In this document: one piece after another, positions 1 through 5,775 of the stretch
How positions within the stretch are numbered: the first letter of the stretch is position 1
Layout: every line of letters starts with the position of its first letter
Notes under the pieces: generated by a model
Databases searched by the model: none
Told to the model about the DNA's origin: nothing
The model's input: only the letters and a program-made list of their open reading frames with translations
Program-made: the position numbers and the translations under genes
NCBI GenBank assembly: GCA_036660495.1
Contig: JAVXAN010000023.1
Location: 1-13,986 of the forward strand
From: JAVXAN01 sp036660495
Lineage (GTDB): Bacteria; Bacillota_I; Bacilli_A; RF39; UBA660
Reading direction: 5' to 3'
Length of the DNA: 13,986 nt

Positions 1-2
1 AA

Positions 3-86
3 CTTGGTATAGAAAAATTCTATAAACGTTGGAATAGGTGTTTAACCACAATGCCTAAAATTATACTAGGAGAAAATATAGTTTGA
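3..86 (+). CDS. C-terminal end of an unidentified gene (partial)
   Basis: An open frame enters from the left edge and gives about 27 residues (LGIEKFYKRW..., ending ...GENIV) before a TGA at 84-86. An intrinsic terminator on the same strand follows 45 bases later, which supports a real gene ending here. The fragment is too short to assign a family. By position it is probably cargo or a replication/maintenance gene of the mobilizable element, but that is inference. Confidence 0.4.
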   Translation, partial: LGIEKFYKRWNRCLTTMPKIILGENIV

Positions 87-130
87 TTATATAAATAGAA
101 AGTAACACAAATTACAATTTAGGCATTTGT

Positions 131-160
131 CTATCAAGTGAAATTGATAGTCTTTTTTTG
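131..160 (+). terminator. Intrinsic terminator of the upstream + strand gene
   Basis: Stem CTATCAA (131-137) / TTGATAG (144-150) with a GTGAAA loop, followed by TC and seven T. It faces the minus-strand XRE gene that ends at 190. The 14 bases TTGATAGTCTTTTT recur in the terminator at 1362-1385. Confidence 0.7.
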
Positions 161-189
161 ATAAAAAGAAAAAGTACAAGTTTGTACCT

Positions 190-624
190 TTAATCACACT
201 TTCCCATTAAATAATCAATAGAAACTTTGTATATCTTTGCCAATTTAATTAGTCGAGTTATTGGAATCGTATTATTTCCTCTTTCATAAGTAGCGTAATG
301 TGATTGTGTTATTTCAATATTTTTAGAAACTTGTTGTTGAGATAAATTTGCTTTCATTCTCTCATCTTTTAATCTTTGACACATTATGTTAAAATTCATT
401 GGCTTTATGTTGGAATCTTTTTTACTATCTGAAATACCTACAAGATAGTCGACACTAACTTGATACTTAATAGAAAGTTTATCAAGTAAATGTAGTGGAA
501 TTATATTAGAACCACATTCATACATAGCATAAGTTCCACGACTAACATTTAAATAATCAGCAATCTCTTGTTGAATAAAATCATTATCTTCTCTAAAATC
601 CTTAATTCTTTTATAATAATTCAT
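190..624 (-). CDS. Transcriptional regulator with two tandem XRE-type HTH domains
   Basis: A 144-residue protein made of two Cro/C1-type (HTH_3) domains in one chain, at about residues 6-64 and 83-142. The copies align without gaps at an offset of 78; by eye about 20 of 47 residues are identical between 18-64 and 96-142. Both copies carry QQ at the start of the HTH, YAxYExG at the recognition end, IP, and VS(V/I)DYL(V/M)G. Known single-domain relatives bind operators as dimers, so this chain may be a covalent pseudo-dimer; that is inference. The ATG at 624 has a GGGTGAT ribosome site. The gene follows the second XRE gene on the same strand, separated by a terminator and its own candidate promoter. 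Probable role: repressor of the mobile element. HTH family is certain; the target is unknown. Confidence 0.85.
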   Translation of the reverse strand: MNYYKRIKDFREDNDFIQQEIADYLNVSRGTYAMYECGSNIIPLHLLDKLSIKYQVSVDYLVGISDSKKDSNIKPMNFNIMCQRLKDERMKANLSQQQVSKNIEITQSHYATYERGNNTIPITRLIKLAKIYKVSIDYLMGKCD

Positions 625-707
625 TGAGTATCACCCAATCTAATTTTCTCATTTAACGACAAAATTCTAACATTTTGCAATTTTAATCACTATGTTTTTT
701 GAAAATG

Positions 708-737
708 TGTTATACTGATAAAGTAGTATTTTGATAA
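708..737. promoter_or_regulatory. Overlapping opposed promoter elements upstream of the tandem-XRE gene
   Basis: On the minus strand TTATCA (737-732), 17 bases, TATAAC (714-709) would drive the gene at 190-624. On the plus strand an extended -10, TG-T-TATACT (708-716), overlaps the same bases, with no good -35. A + transcript would run antisense into the second XRE gene. Assigned from hexamer matches only. Confidence 0.35.
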
Positions 738-744
738 GCATAAT

Positions 745-768
745 AAAAAGCAACTCAAAAAGTTACTT
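745..768 (-). terminator. Terminator of the single-domain XRE gene
   Basis: On the minus strand, AAGTAACT (768-761) pairs with AGTTGCTT (755-748) across a TTTTG loop, followed by a T run (749-745). The stop codon of the XRE gene (765-763) lies inside the stem. The arm also contains AACTCAA (752-758), the half-site of the palindrome at 1070-1084. Confidence 0.7.
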
Positions 769-1014
769 CATATCAACTCGATTGGGTAATTTTTTATGGG
801 TATTATCATTTTCTTGAAATAGTATGTAAGGTTTTACACCCAAGATTCTTGAAATATCTTCTACCTTTTCAAAAGTAGGACCATATTTACCACTTTCTAA
901 TTCACTTACATACGATGCATTTAAATCAACTCGCTCTGCAAACTTTTCTTGCGTTAAATTCTTTTCAAAACGATAATATCTAACATTTTTACCAAAAATT
1001 TGTTTTAAATTCAC
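763..1014 (-). CDS. XRE-family (Cro/C1-type) transcriptional regulator
   Basis: A short repressor-type protein with one HTH_3 domain: LTQEKFAERVDLNASYVSELESG is the helix-turn-helix (in the 83-residue numbering about residues 20-42), preceded by the typical FGKNVRYYR helix. It ends with a short basic tail. I prefer the GTG at 1014, giving MNLKQIFGKN as in the usual family N-terminus, with GGTG five bases upstream. An ATG at 1029 would add five residues but has no ribosome site. The gene is divergent from the membrane-protein gene at 1125, and the space between them has a perfect palindrome suited to a repressor dimer. Likely an element-encoded regulator; whether it represses itself, the divergent gene or transfer is inference. 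Confidence 0.85.
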   Translation of the reverse strand: MNLKQIFGKNVRYYRFEKNLTQEKFAERVDLNASYVSELESGKYGPTFEKVEDISRILGVKPYILFQENDNTHKKLPNRVDMK

Positions 1015-1069
1015 CGTATCACCACACATTCACTAATAATATGGTACGGTTTTTTCAAAAAATACTCCA

Positions 1070-1084
1070 TTGAGTTAAACTCAA
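1070..1084. promoter_or_regulatory. Perfect 15-bp palindrome, candidate operator
   Basis: TTGAGTT-A-AACTCAA is a perfect inverted repeat with 7-bp arms. It lies between the divergent XRE repressor and the membrane-protein gene, about 40 bases upstream of the latter's start, roughly where its -35 region should be (GTTAAA then TATCTA at 1098-1103 is a weak candidate promoter). Size and symmetry fit an XRE dimer site; binding is inferred. Confidence 0.5.
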
Positions 1085-1124
1085 ATAAAAATGCTTATCT
1101 ATTAGTTTAGAAAGGAGAATAATT

Positions 1125-1376
1125 TTGAGAGAACGAATAGTTAATGGTATTTCCATTAGTATTGGAATAATTGTTTTTATATTTCTTATTAAACTCTTTT
1201 ATTTTGATACAAATATGGGATTTGAAACAAAAATATTAGAACTTAATTATAGTGCATTTCCAATGTTTATTGATGTTATTATTTGTCTAATATTTTTCCC
1301 ACTAATTGTTTATGGTTTAGTACAACAATTTGGAGAATTCATCTTACAAAAAATCAATGATTATCAATTAAGTTGA
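1125..1376 (+). CDS. Small membrane protein with two predicted transmembrane helices
   Basis: An 83-residue protein starting at TTG (1125) with a good AAAGGAG seven bases upstream. Hydrophobic stretches at about residues 8-27 (ISISIGIIVFIFLIKLFYF) and 44-66 (FPMFIDVIICLIFFPLIVYG) look like two membrane helices, with a charged N-terminus and a polar C-terminal tail. There is no signal-peptide cleavage site or recognised motif. It is the only complete + strand gene in the window and is divergent from the XRE gene. A terminator overlaps its stop codon. Element-encoded cargo such as an entry-exclusion, toxin-like or anti-phage membrane protein is possible, but nothing in the sequence decides this. 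Confidence 0.6.
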   Translation: MRERIVNGISISIGIIVFIFLIKLFYFDTNMGFETKILELNYSAFPMFIDVIICLIFFPLIVYGLVQQFGEFILQKINDYQLS

Positions 1377-1385
1377 TAGTCTTTT
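1361..1385 (+). terminator. Terminator of the small membrane-protein gene
   Basis: TATCAA (1362-1367) / TTGATA (1373-1378), loop TTAAG, then GTC and a T run. The TGA stop (1374-1376) lies in the 3' arm. It is nearly back to back with the relaxase terminator on the other strand. Confidence 0.6.
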
Positions 1386-1391
1386 TCTTTG

Positions 1392-1422
1392 CAAAAAAAA
1401 AGAGATTTAATTGTTAAATCTC
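1392..1422 (-). terminator. Terminator of the relaxase gene
   Basis: On the minus strand GAGATTTAA (1422-1414) pairs perfectly with TTAAATCTC (1410-1402) over a three-base loop, followed by nine T. The relaxase stop TAA (1416-1414) is part of the stem. Confidence 0.85.
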
Positions 1423-2805
1423 TCTATCAAAATCATCTCTATTTTTTTGTTTGCTATCGTGTTCTTTACTGAAAATATAGGTATCTTTTAATTCTTCAAA
1501 AGTATCTTCTTTGATAATACCTTTTGAGTATAAGTCTTTAGAAACATCATAATACTTATCTCGTTCTTTTTCTTTGCCGAATAGTTTGTTTTTAACAAGG
1601 GCAATCACTCTTAAAAATTTGTCTTTCCAAAATTCTAAGGCATTTTTTAATGTGTAATTTTCTTCTTTTAATTCCTTAATTTCCTTATCTTTACCTTTGA
1701 CATTTTTGGTAAGTGTTTCTACTCTTAAAGAAAGTGCCTCATTGTTTTCAGTAAGTGTTTTTATTTTTTCATGATTTGCTTTTATCTCTGTATCTACATT
1801 GTCAAGAGAAACTGATAATGTTTGAATTTTTAAATACTCCTTATTTGTTTTACTAACTGAATCAAGAAAAGTCGTTAGTTTTTCTTTATCATCTTGTTTT
1901 AAAACATATTTGTCCTTGTTAGTAATTGTTGGCTTTAAATTATCAATTATTTTATTTATCTCTTGTGTATGATTATCTAATTCCAATGATTTTTTATTGG
2001 CTTTATCTAAACTATCTTGATTTTTTTCTAGCTGCTTTTTCATTTCAGTATAGTCATCCATCTCCGTTATATGGTAATCGTGATTTCTACCTTTTTTCTT
2101 ACCTTTTAAAGAGTTCGTAAGATTATATTCCTTGTTAAATGACTCAATATATAAAACTCTCATTTTATCTTGTAATTTTGTTAGTGATTCTTTGGTAAAC
2201 ACATCACTTTTTCCAACTTGCTTTTTCATACCATTTTTACCACCAACTTTAATTGGTACACCAACAATATGAAGATGTGGACTTGTTTCATCATAATGAA
2301 TAATGGCACTTGCTATCTTGAAATTTGGCATAATAGTTTCTAAATCTTCTACTTGATTTTTATAAACATCAGTCATTCGTTTTTTGAAATTATCATCTTT
2401 GGTGTCCCAATATTTTTTATCTCCTAGTTCAATAATAATTTCACAAGCAAGATCACTTTTAGAATTACTACTAATGTGATTGAAATAGTCTTTTATTTTC
2501 CTATTATCACGAGTTTGTTTTTCGTTATATTCTTCTTTTGCTTCCTCAAACTCATCTTTATATAGTTTCTTTACATCATCGACTAGAGAAGAACTACCAC
2601 GAATAATCTCAATGTTTTCTTGGTCGTTATCATACTTTCTATAGTTATGATTATCTACCTTTGTAAGACCACCTGCATTTTGTATAGCATTATTAGAAAG
2701 TGAGGTTGAGCCACTACGGTTTGATTTTGCACTACTTCTTGATGAGTTTCTTTTATTTTTATCACTACCTAAATGGAATGAATATGCTAATTCAATAATA
2801 ATCAC
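1414..2805 (-). CDS. mobV: MobV-family (Mob/Pre) relaxase
   Basis: A 463-residue plasmid-mobilization relaxase. Family knowledge: MobV enzymes nick oriT and pilot the transferred strand during conjugative mobilization. The three-histidine metal site is clear at residues 170-179 (HYDETSPHLH; H170, H177, H179, with D172 and E173). The N-terminal start AYSFHLG and the region around HNYR (residues 53-56) resemble the family's first motif. Residues about 250-390 are highly charged heptad-like sequence, probably coiled coil, as in other Mob/Pre C-terminal halves. The start is uncertain: GTG at 2805 lies only one base after AGGAG, too close, whereas the in-frame ATT codons 3-4 are 7-10 bases away. 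A small gene lies six bases upstream and a structured oriT-like region upstream of that. Without a mating-pore system in view, the element would need a helper conjugation machine. Confidence 0.9.
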   Translation of the reverse strand: MIIIELAYSFHLGSDKNKRNSSRSSAKSNRSGSTSLSNNAIQNAGGLTKVDNHNYRKYDNDQENIEIIRGSSSLVDDVKKLYKDEFEEAKEEYNEKQTRDNRKIKDYFNHISSNSKSDLACEIIIELGDKKYWDTKDDNFKKRMTDVYKNQVEDLETIMPNFKIASAIIHYDETSPHLHIVGVPIKVGGKNGMKKQVGKSDVFTKESLTKLQDKMRVLYIESFNKEYNLTNSLKGKKKGRNHDYHITEMDDYTEMKKQLEKNQDSLDKANKKSLELDNHTQEINKIIDNLKPTITNKDKYVLKQDDKEKLTTFLDSVSKTNKEYLKIQTLSVSLDNVDTEIKANHEKIKTLTENNEALSLRVETLTKNVKGKDKEIKELKEENYTLKNALEFWKDKFLRVIALVKNKLFGKEKERDKYYDVSKDLYSKGIIKEDTFEELKDTYIFSKEHDSKQKNRDDFDREI

Positions 2806-2811
2806 GCTCCT

Positions 2812-3009
2812 TTATTTTTTATCAAAATACTTTTGTGCTTGTTCTAGTGTTTCAAAAAATTCTTGTCCCATCATAGTTCCCATATTATCAATATAAGTAC
2901 ATACAATATAATGCAGTTGGCAGTTTTCGGCATAAACCAAATACAACTCATCTTTCTTATCTAATAAATTACATTTTCCATATTTTAAATTATAAAATTC
3001 TTTTTTCAT
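2812..3009 (-). CDS. Small protein of unknown function upstream of the relaxase
   Basis: A protein of about 65 residues (MKKEFYNLKYGK..., ending ...QAQKYFDKK), cotranscribed with the relaxase gene, whose ribosome site overlaps this gene's stop region. I prefer the ATG at 3009, preceded by GAGGA; an ATG at 3021 would add MRKK but has no good ribosome site. It is a mixed alpha/beta-looking soluble protein with no membrane segment. The C-terminal FETLEQAQKYFDK is helix-like. I do not recognise the family. Its position between oriT candidate and relaxase suggests a mobilization accessory protein, which is inference. Confidence 0.55.
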   Translation of the reverse strand: MKKEFYNLKYGKCNLLDKKDELYLVYAENCQLHYIVCTYIDNMGTMMGQEFFETLEQAQKYFDKK

Positions 3010-3074
3010 TTTTTTCCTCATACTTTCTTTATTGTTTTACTTGGTTTTTAGAGATATATTTTGGTTTGACAAAA

Positions 3075-3160
3075 TATTTAACCCCCTAGGTATTTTGACG
3101 CAAGCATCAAAATTACCTTGTGGGCTAGGGATTCCCTAGAACCCTAAATTAACTATCGCC
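3075..3160. other. Candidate origin of transfer (oriT)
   Basis: A segment with higher GC than its surroundings and several structures lies just upstream of the mobilization genes. A hairpin has arms AGGTATTTTGA (3088-3098) and TCAAAATTACCT (3107-3118) with one bulged A and loop CGCAAGCA. A perfect palindrome CTAGGGA-T-TCCCTAG is at 3125-3139. CCTAGG occurs at 3086-3091. MobV oriTs commonly sit upstream of the mob gene and contain inverted repeats next to the nick site. The nick position is not identifiable by eye, so this is a structural and positional call. Confidence 0.5.
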
Positions 3161-3176
3161 ACTTTCATTACTTCGT

Positions 3177-3194
3177 AACAAAACGTGCCACGTT
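3177..3194 (-). terminator. Probable terminator of the serine recombinase gene
   Basis: AACGTG-C-CACGTT (3182-3194) is a perfect 13-base palindrome. Read on the minus strand it is followed by TTGTTA, so the T run is weak. It lies 17 bases after the recombinase stop. A second small hairpin TTAC-TTC-GTAA is at 3168-3178. Either could instead belong to the oriT region. Confidence 0.45.
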
Positions 3195-3211
3195 AATTTT
3201 TATAGAAGAAA

Positions 3212-5161
3212 TTACACATTGCTTGTAATTTCTTCTTCCTCTATCGTACACTCCTCTAATCCAATATGATTAGCAGGTTTCACAGTGGTAGAAGTTCTTA
3301 CCTCACGAGTAAGGACACCATCTGCTTTATCAGGAATATATTTAAATACTACATCTTCATCTTCTAATATTGTTCCATCATCTTTATTGATATATAAAAC
3401 CCCTAAATCATATTCTTTCATTTTCATATCAGGGTCTATTTTACGATAATCTTCCATAGGGAAAACTCTAACGATTGCTTGACTATCTTCATTTATATTG
3501 AAATAGAAAAGTGATGTTTCGGTATTATAAGTTGCTTGATAGAATCCTACATCATAGAATTCCCTTAATCTTAATATGTGTTGCCATACTTCATCATCTG
3601 GTCTATATTCACTAAATCTTAAAGTTCCCATAACATTACCAAATATTGCATAGTCAGTTCGTTCTATATAGCCATTATAATATAGTTCATTACTAGGATT
3701 GGCAATGCTTTCTCTAAATTTTACAAACTCTACATTACATTTGCTGTTATAGTTTTCTTTTAAAGTAATTTCTTCCACATAATTCATAATCAAGTTGGCT
3801 TTTTCTTCCCTTGTAAAATCTTTCCAACGCTTATTATATTGTTTATATTTTTCAGGGTATTTGATAGAATTGATAAAATCTATATCTCGTTTTATCAAAA
3901 TATCTTCGGGTGTGAATTTCAACTCATCACATAATTCTGTTTCATTTAACTTAATTTCTAATTCTTCAATGGTATTTTCAACTTTTTTTCGTTCTAAATC
4001 ATATTCATTAAGAGTAAATACCTCATTAACATAAGCCTCTCTAATTCTTGTAAACTTATCTTTTTGTTTTTTGATTTCCTTTTCAATATCTTCTTTTGGA
4101 TTTTCAATTTTTTGTTTCATCATAGGTAAGAAAAATTGATTAACAACACTATCATATTCCACAATATCATCTATAAACTCACTAATATATTCTTCAATGA
4201 CATTTTCTTTAATCGTTAATTTACAATCATTACAATAGTAGTAAAAATAAGAGTTTCCATTTTTCTTCGTTGTTGCTTTACCACCTAGGATTCTTCCACA
4301 TTTAGGACACTTTAATTTTTGTAGGAATAAATAGTTAAGAGTTCTTTGATAACTCCTAGAATTCTTTTTCTTTTGCACTTGACATTCCTCCCACATTTCT
4401 TTTGAAATAATAGGTTCTATTACATCCATATAGTAGGTTGGTTTTTTAGTTCTTTTCCCATGAACGAAATCCCCCTTATATATTTCATTTTCTAATATTT
4501 TTAAAATAGTCGTATCATACCAATTCGTTTTATCTAACACTTTTTCATCATTTAAGACATTACTAATTTTTTTATAAGATAACCCATTATGATACATTTC
4601 AAATATTCTTATGACAATATCTTTAGTTGTTAAGTCAGGAACAAGGGTTTTATTTGTTCTTATATAACCAAGTGGGCTTTTATGAGGAATGTGTCCTGCC
4701 TTAATTGCCCCCGAAAGACCTATTTTAGTTCTCTCACTTGTTCTTTCTATTTCTTGTTGAGAAACACTTGTTAAAATTCTTGAAATCATTTTACCATTAG
4801 CATTGGTTGTATTGATATCATCATTAGCACAATCTAGATAAGCATTGTTTTCTTCCAAAAACTTTAAGATGTTTTCCCAATCATAAACGGAACGAGTTAA
4901 TCTATCAAGTTTTAATACAACTATGGTATTGCATTTTTTATCTTTAATATCTTGTAGCAATTCATCAAATGCAGGGCGTTTATTACCCGTTTTAGCGCTT
5001 ATTCCTGCGTCCTCATATACTTTATATACCTCATAGCCTTTATACTCACACATAGCCCTTAATCGTTTTTCTTGCTCGGGTAAACTAAATCCCTCTCTTG
5101 CTTGGTCTTCTGTTGAAACACGAATATATAAACCTGCAATCTTTTTTACATCTTCAAACAT
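3212..5161 (-). CDS. Large serine recombinase (integrase/excisionase of the mobilizable element)
   Basis: A 649-residue site-specific recombinase of the TndX/TnpX type that would integrate and excise the element through a serine-DNA intermediate. Residues about 8-150 are the resolvase catalytic domain, with nucleophile S16 in LYIRVSTEDQ, and the arginine motif KLDRLTRS at 84-91. The Recombinase domain spans about 160-265. A zinc ribbon follows with C285/C288 (CPKCGR) and C310/C313 (CNDC). A charged coiled-coil stretch covers 355-410. After about residue 485 there is an acidic, beta-rich tail of about 165 residues that I do not recognise and that would make it longer than TndX-like enzymes. 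The ATG at 5161 has GGGAG ten bases upstream. Expression is probably controlled by the leader ORF and attenuator at 5192-5292. The gene looks intact. Confidence 0.93.
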   Translation of the reverse strand: MFEDVKKIAGLYIRVSTEDQAREGFSLPEQEKRLRAMCEYKGYEVYKVYEDAGISAKTGNKRPAFDELLQDIKDKKCNTIVVLKLDRLTRSVYDWENILKFLEENNAYLDCANDDINTTNANGKMISRILTSVSQQEIERTSERTKIGLSGAIKAGHIPHKSPLGYIRTNKTLVPDLTTKDIVIRIFEMYHNGLSYKKISNVLNDEKVLDKTNWYDTTILKILENEIYKGDFVHGKRTKKPTYYMDVIEPIISKEMWEECQVQKKKNSRSYQRTLNYLFLQKLKCPKCGRILGGKATTKKNGNSYFYYYCNDCKLTIKENVIEEYISEFIDDIVEYDSVVNQFFLPMMKQKIENPKEDIEKEIKKQKDKFTRIREAYVNEVFTLNEYDLERKKVENTIEELEIKLNETELCDELKFTPEDILIKRDIDFINSIKYPEKYKQYNKRWKDFTREEKANLIMNYVEEITLKENYNSKCNVEFVKFRESIANPSNELYYNGYIERTDYAIFGNVMGTLRFSEYRPDDEVWQHILRLREFYDVGFYQATYNTETSLFYFNINEDSQAIVRVFPMEDYRKIDPDMKMKEYDLGVLYINKDDGTILEDEDVVFKYIPDKADGVLTREVRTSTTVKPANHIGLEECTIEEEEITSNV

Positions 5162-5191
5162 TTTTTATCATCTCCCTTTCTATATTTTCAC

Positions 5192-5241
5192 AAAAAGAGG
5201 AGTCAAAACTACTAGCATTAAACTAATAACTTTAACTCCTC
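5192..5241 (-). terminator. Attenuator hairpin in the recombinase leader
   Basis: On the minus strand the arms 5241-5223 (GAGGAGTTAAAGTTATTAG) and 5215-5197 (CTAGTAGTTTTGACTCCTC) pair over 19 bp with G-U pairs allowed and no mismatches, around a 7-base loop, followed by TTTTT (5196-5192). It sits between the promoter and the recombinase start, so it should stop transcription before the gene unless disrupted. The 5' arm is entirely inside the leader ORF. Confidence 0.85.
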
Positions 5242-5292
5242 GAATAAGACATTTAAATCCCCTAAATAAGTTCTTTTGTTGTTTTTAAGCAT
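5218..5292 (-). CDS. 24-residue leader peptide controlling the recombinase attenuator
   Basis: A 25-codon ORF including the TAA stop, beginning ATG at 5292 with a perfect AGGAGG (5304-5299) six bases upstream, the strongest ribosome site in the window. The peptide begins MLKNNKRTYLG and ends FEELKLLV; seven of its 24 residues are Leu, with no long run of one amino acid. Its last seven codons form the 5' arm of the terminator hairpin and the stop codon is in the hairpin loop, so a ribosome on the last codons or on the stop would block the stem. This matches the logic of leader-peptide attenuation as at tet(M) of Tn916-like elements. The trigger is unknown; slow translation or ribosome stalling would favour read-through into the recombinase. 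Confidence 0.75.
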   Translation of the reverse strand: MLKNNKRTYLGDLNVLFEELKLLV

Positions 5293-5344
5293 AATGTACC
5301 TCCTTTAGATAAAAGACGATACTGCTTGTCATTTATTGCCAATT

Positions 5345-5373
5345 ATTCTACAACTTTTTTTCTTATTTGTCTA
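5345..5373 (-). promoter_or_regulatory. Promoter of the leader peptide and recombinase
   Basis: TAGACA (5373-5368), 17 bases, TAGAAT (5350-5345): one mismatch from consensus in each hexamer with ideal spacing. The start of transcription would be near 5338, about 45 bases before the leader ATG. Confidence 0.65.
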
Positions 5374-5392
5374 GTCCCTTGGAATTTCGTTA

Positions 5393-5674
5393 TTAGCACA
5401 CATTTTTGATATAGTTTTCTAGTTCTGTTAATTTAATCTTTTTACTTAAATTATTGATATAGATTTCATTGGAGTAATTAAATATTAGAAATAACATATC
5501 TTTGATAATTACTCTATGAGGTTCGATATAGGAGATATTTGTTCTTTCAATTTTCCTAATACTACCATTGATAATTGTTGGAGTAGTATTACAAAAATCA
5601 CATATTATCTCTAATCTCTTTTTTAATGATTCTTCCACATCAATTTCTTTTTTGACTACTTTAATCATAGACAC
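5393..5674 (-). CDS. Small protein of unknown function next to the recombinase
   Basis: A 93-residue protein from GTG at 5674, or 91 residues from ATG at 5668; AAAGG and GGGTG lie just upstream and do not settle the choice. It begins MIKVVKKEIDVEESLKKRLE and contains FCNTTP and a middle stretch of alternating hydrophobic residues (YIEPHRVIIKDMLFLIFNYS), suggesting a small alpha/beta fold without a signal peptide. No family recognised. It ends 20 bases before the recombinase promoter, so it is either the outermost gene of the element or a host gene whose 3' end was altered by insertion. The short ending NVC is compatible with truncation but does not prove it. Confidence 0.5.
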   Translation of the reverse strand: MSMIKVVKKEIDVEESLKKRLEIICDFCNTTPTIINGSIRKIERTNISYIEPHRVIIKDMLFLIFNYSNEIYINNLSKKIKLTELENYIKNVC

Positions 5675-5690
5675 CCAACCTTTCTTCTAG

Positions 5691-5715
5691 GTCGGTTTTT
5701 TCTAAAAACGAAAAA
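5691..5715. promoter_or_regulatory. Hairpin upstream of the small gene, overlapping the tRNA terminator
   Basis: On the minus strand GGTTTTTTC pairs with GAAAAAACC over loop GTTTTTA. The 5' arm reuses the GGTTTTTT that is the 3' end and T run of the tRNA-Thr terminator, so the two hairpins cannot form together. Could be a passive A/T-rich hairpin or a regulatory switch. Confidence 0.35.
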
Positions 5716-5736
5716 ACCAATCATTACTGATTGATT
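5709..5736 (-). terminator. Terminator downstream of tRNA-Thr
   Basis: On the minus strand AATCAATCA (5736-5728), loop GTAA, TGATTGGTT (5723-5715), continuing as a T run to 5711. A 9-bp stem with one G-U pair, 40 bases after the tRNA CCA end. Confidence 0.75.
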
Positions 5737-5747
5737 TTCTATCAAAA

Positions 5748-5764
5748 GTTCGAATAGTTCGAAC
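5748..5764. repeat. Perfect short inverted repeat GTTCGAA-TAG-TTCGAAC
   Basis: Seven-base arms separated by three bases, each arm containing the palindrome TTCGAA. It lies 11 bases beyond the 3' end of tRNA-Thr, between tRNA and terminator. Possible operator, recombination-site core or processing structure; no function is shown by the sequence. Confidence 0.5.
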
Positions 5765-5775
5765 AGATTTCCCAA

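Noticed and set aside
1926..2120. Open frame on the + strand inside the relaxase gene
   Set aside because: It lies fully opposite the MobV coding sequence, has no ribosome site and reads as low-complexity hydrophobic sequence; a shadow frame.
3795..4034. Open frame on the + strand inside the recombinase gene
   Set aside because: Antisense to the coiled-coil part of the recombinase; Ser/Phe-rich translation typical of a reversed A/T-rich gene.
1..5400. Matching attL/attR direct repeats for the mobile element
   Set aside because: I compared the left edge with the region around 5340-5780 and saw no convincing shared core; the left end probably lies outside the window.
5393..5674. YabP/YqfC-type sporulation protein
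   Set aside because: The size is similar, but the characteristic glycine and hydrophobic pattern of that family is not present.
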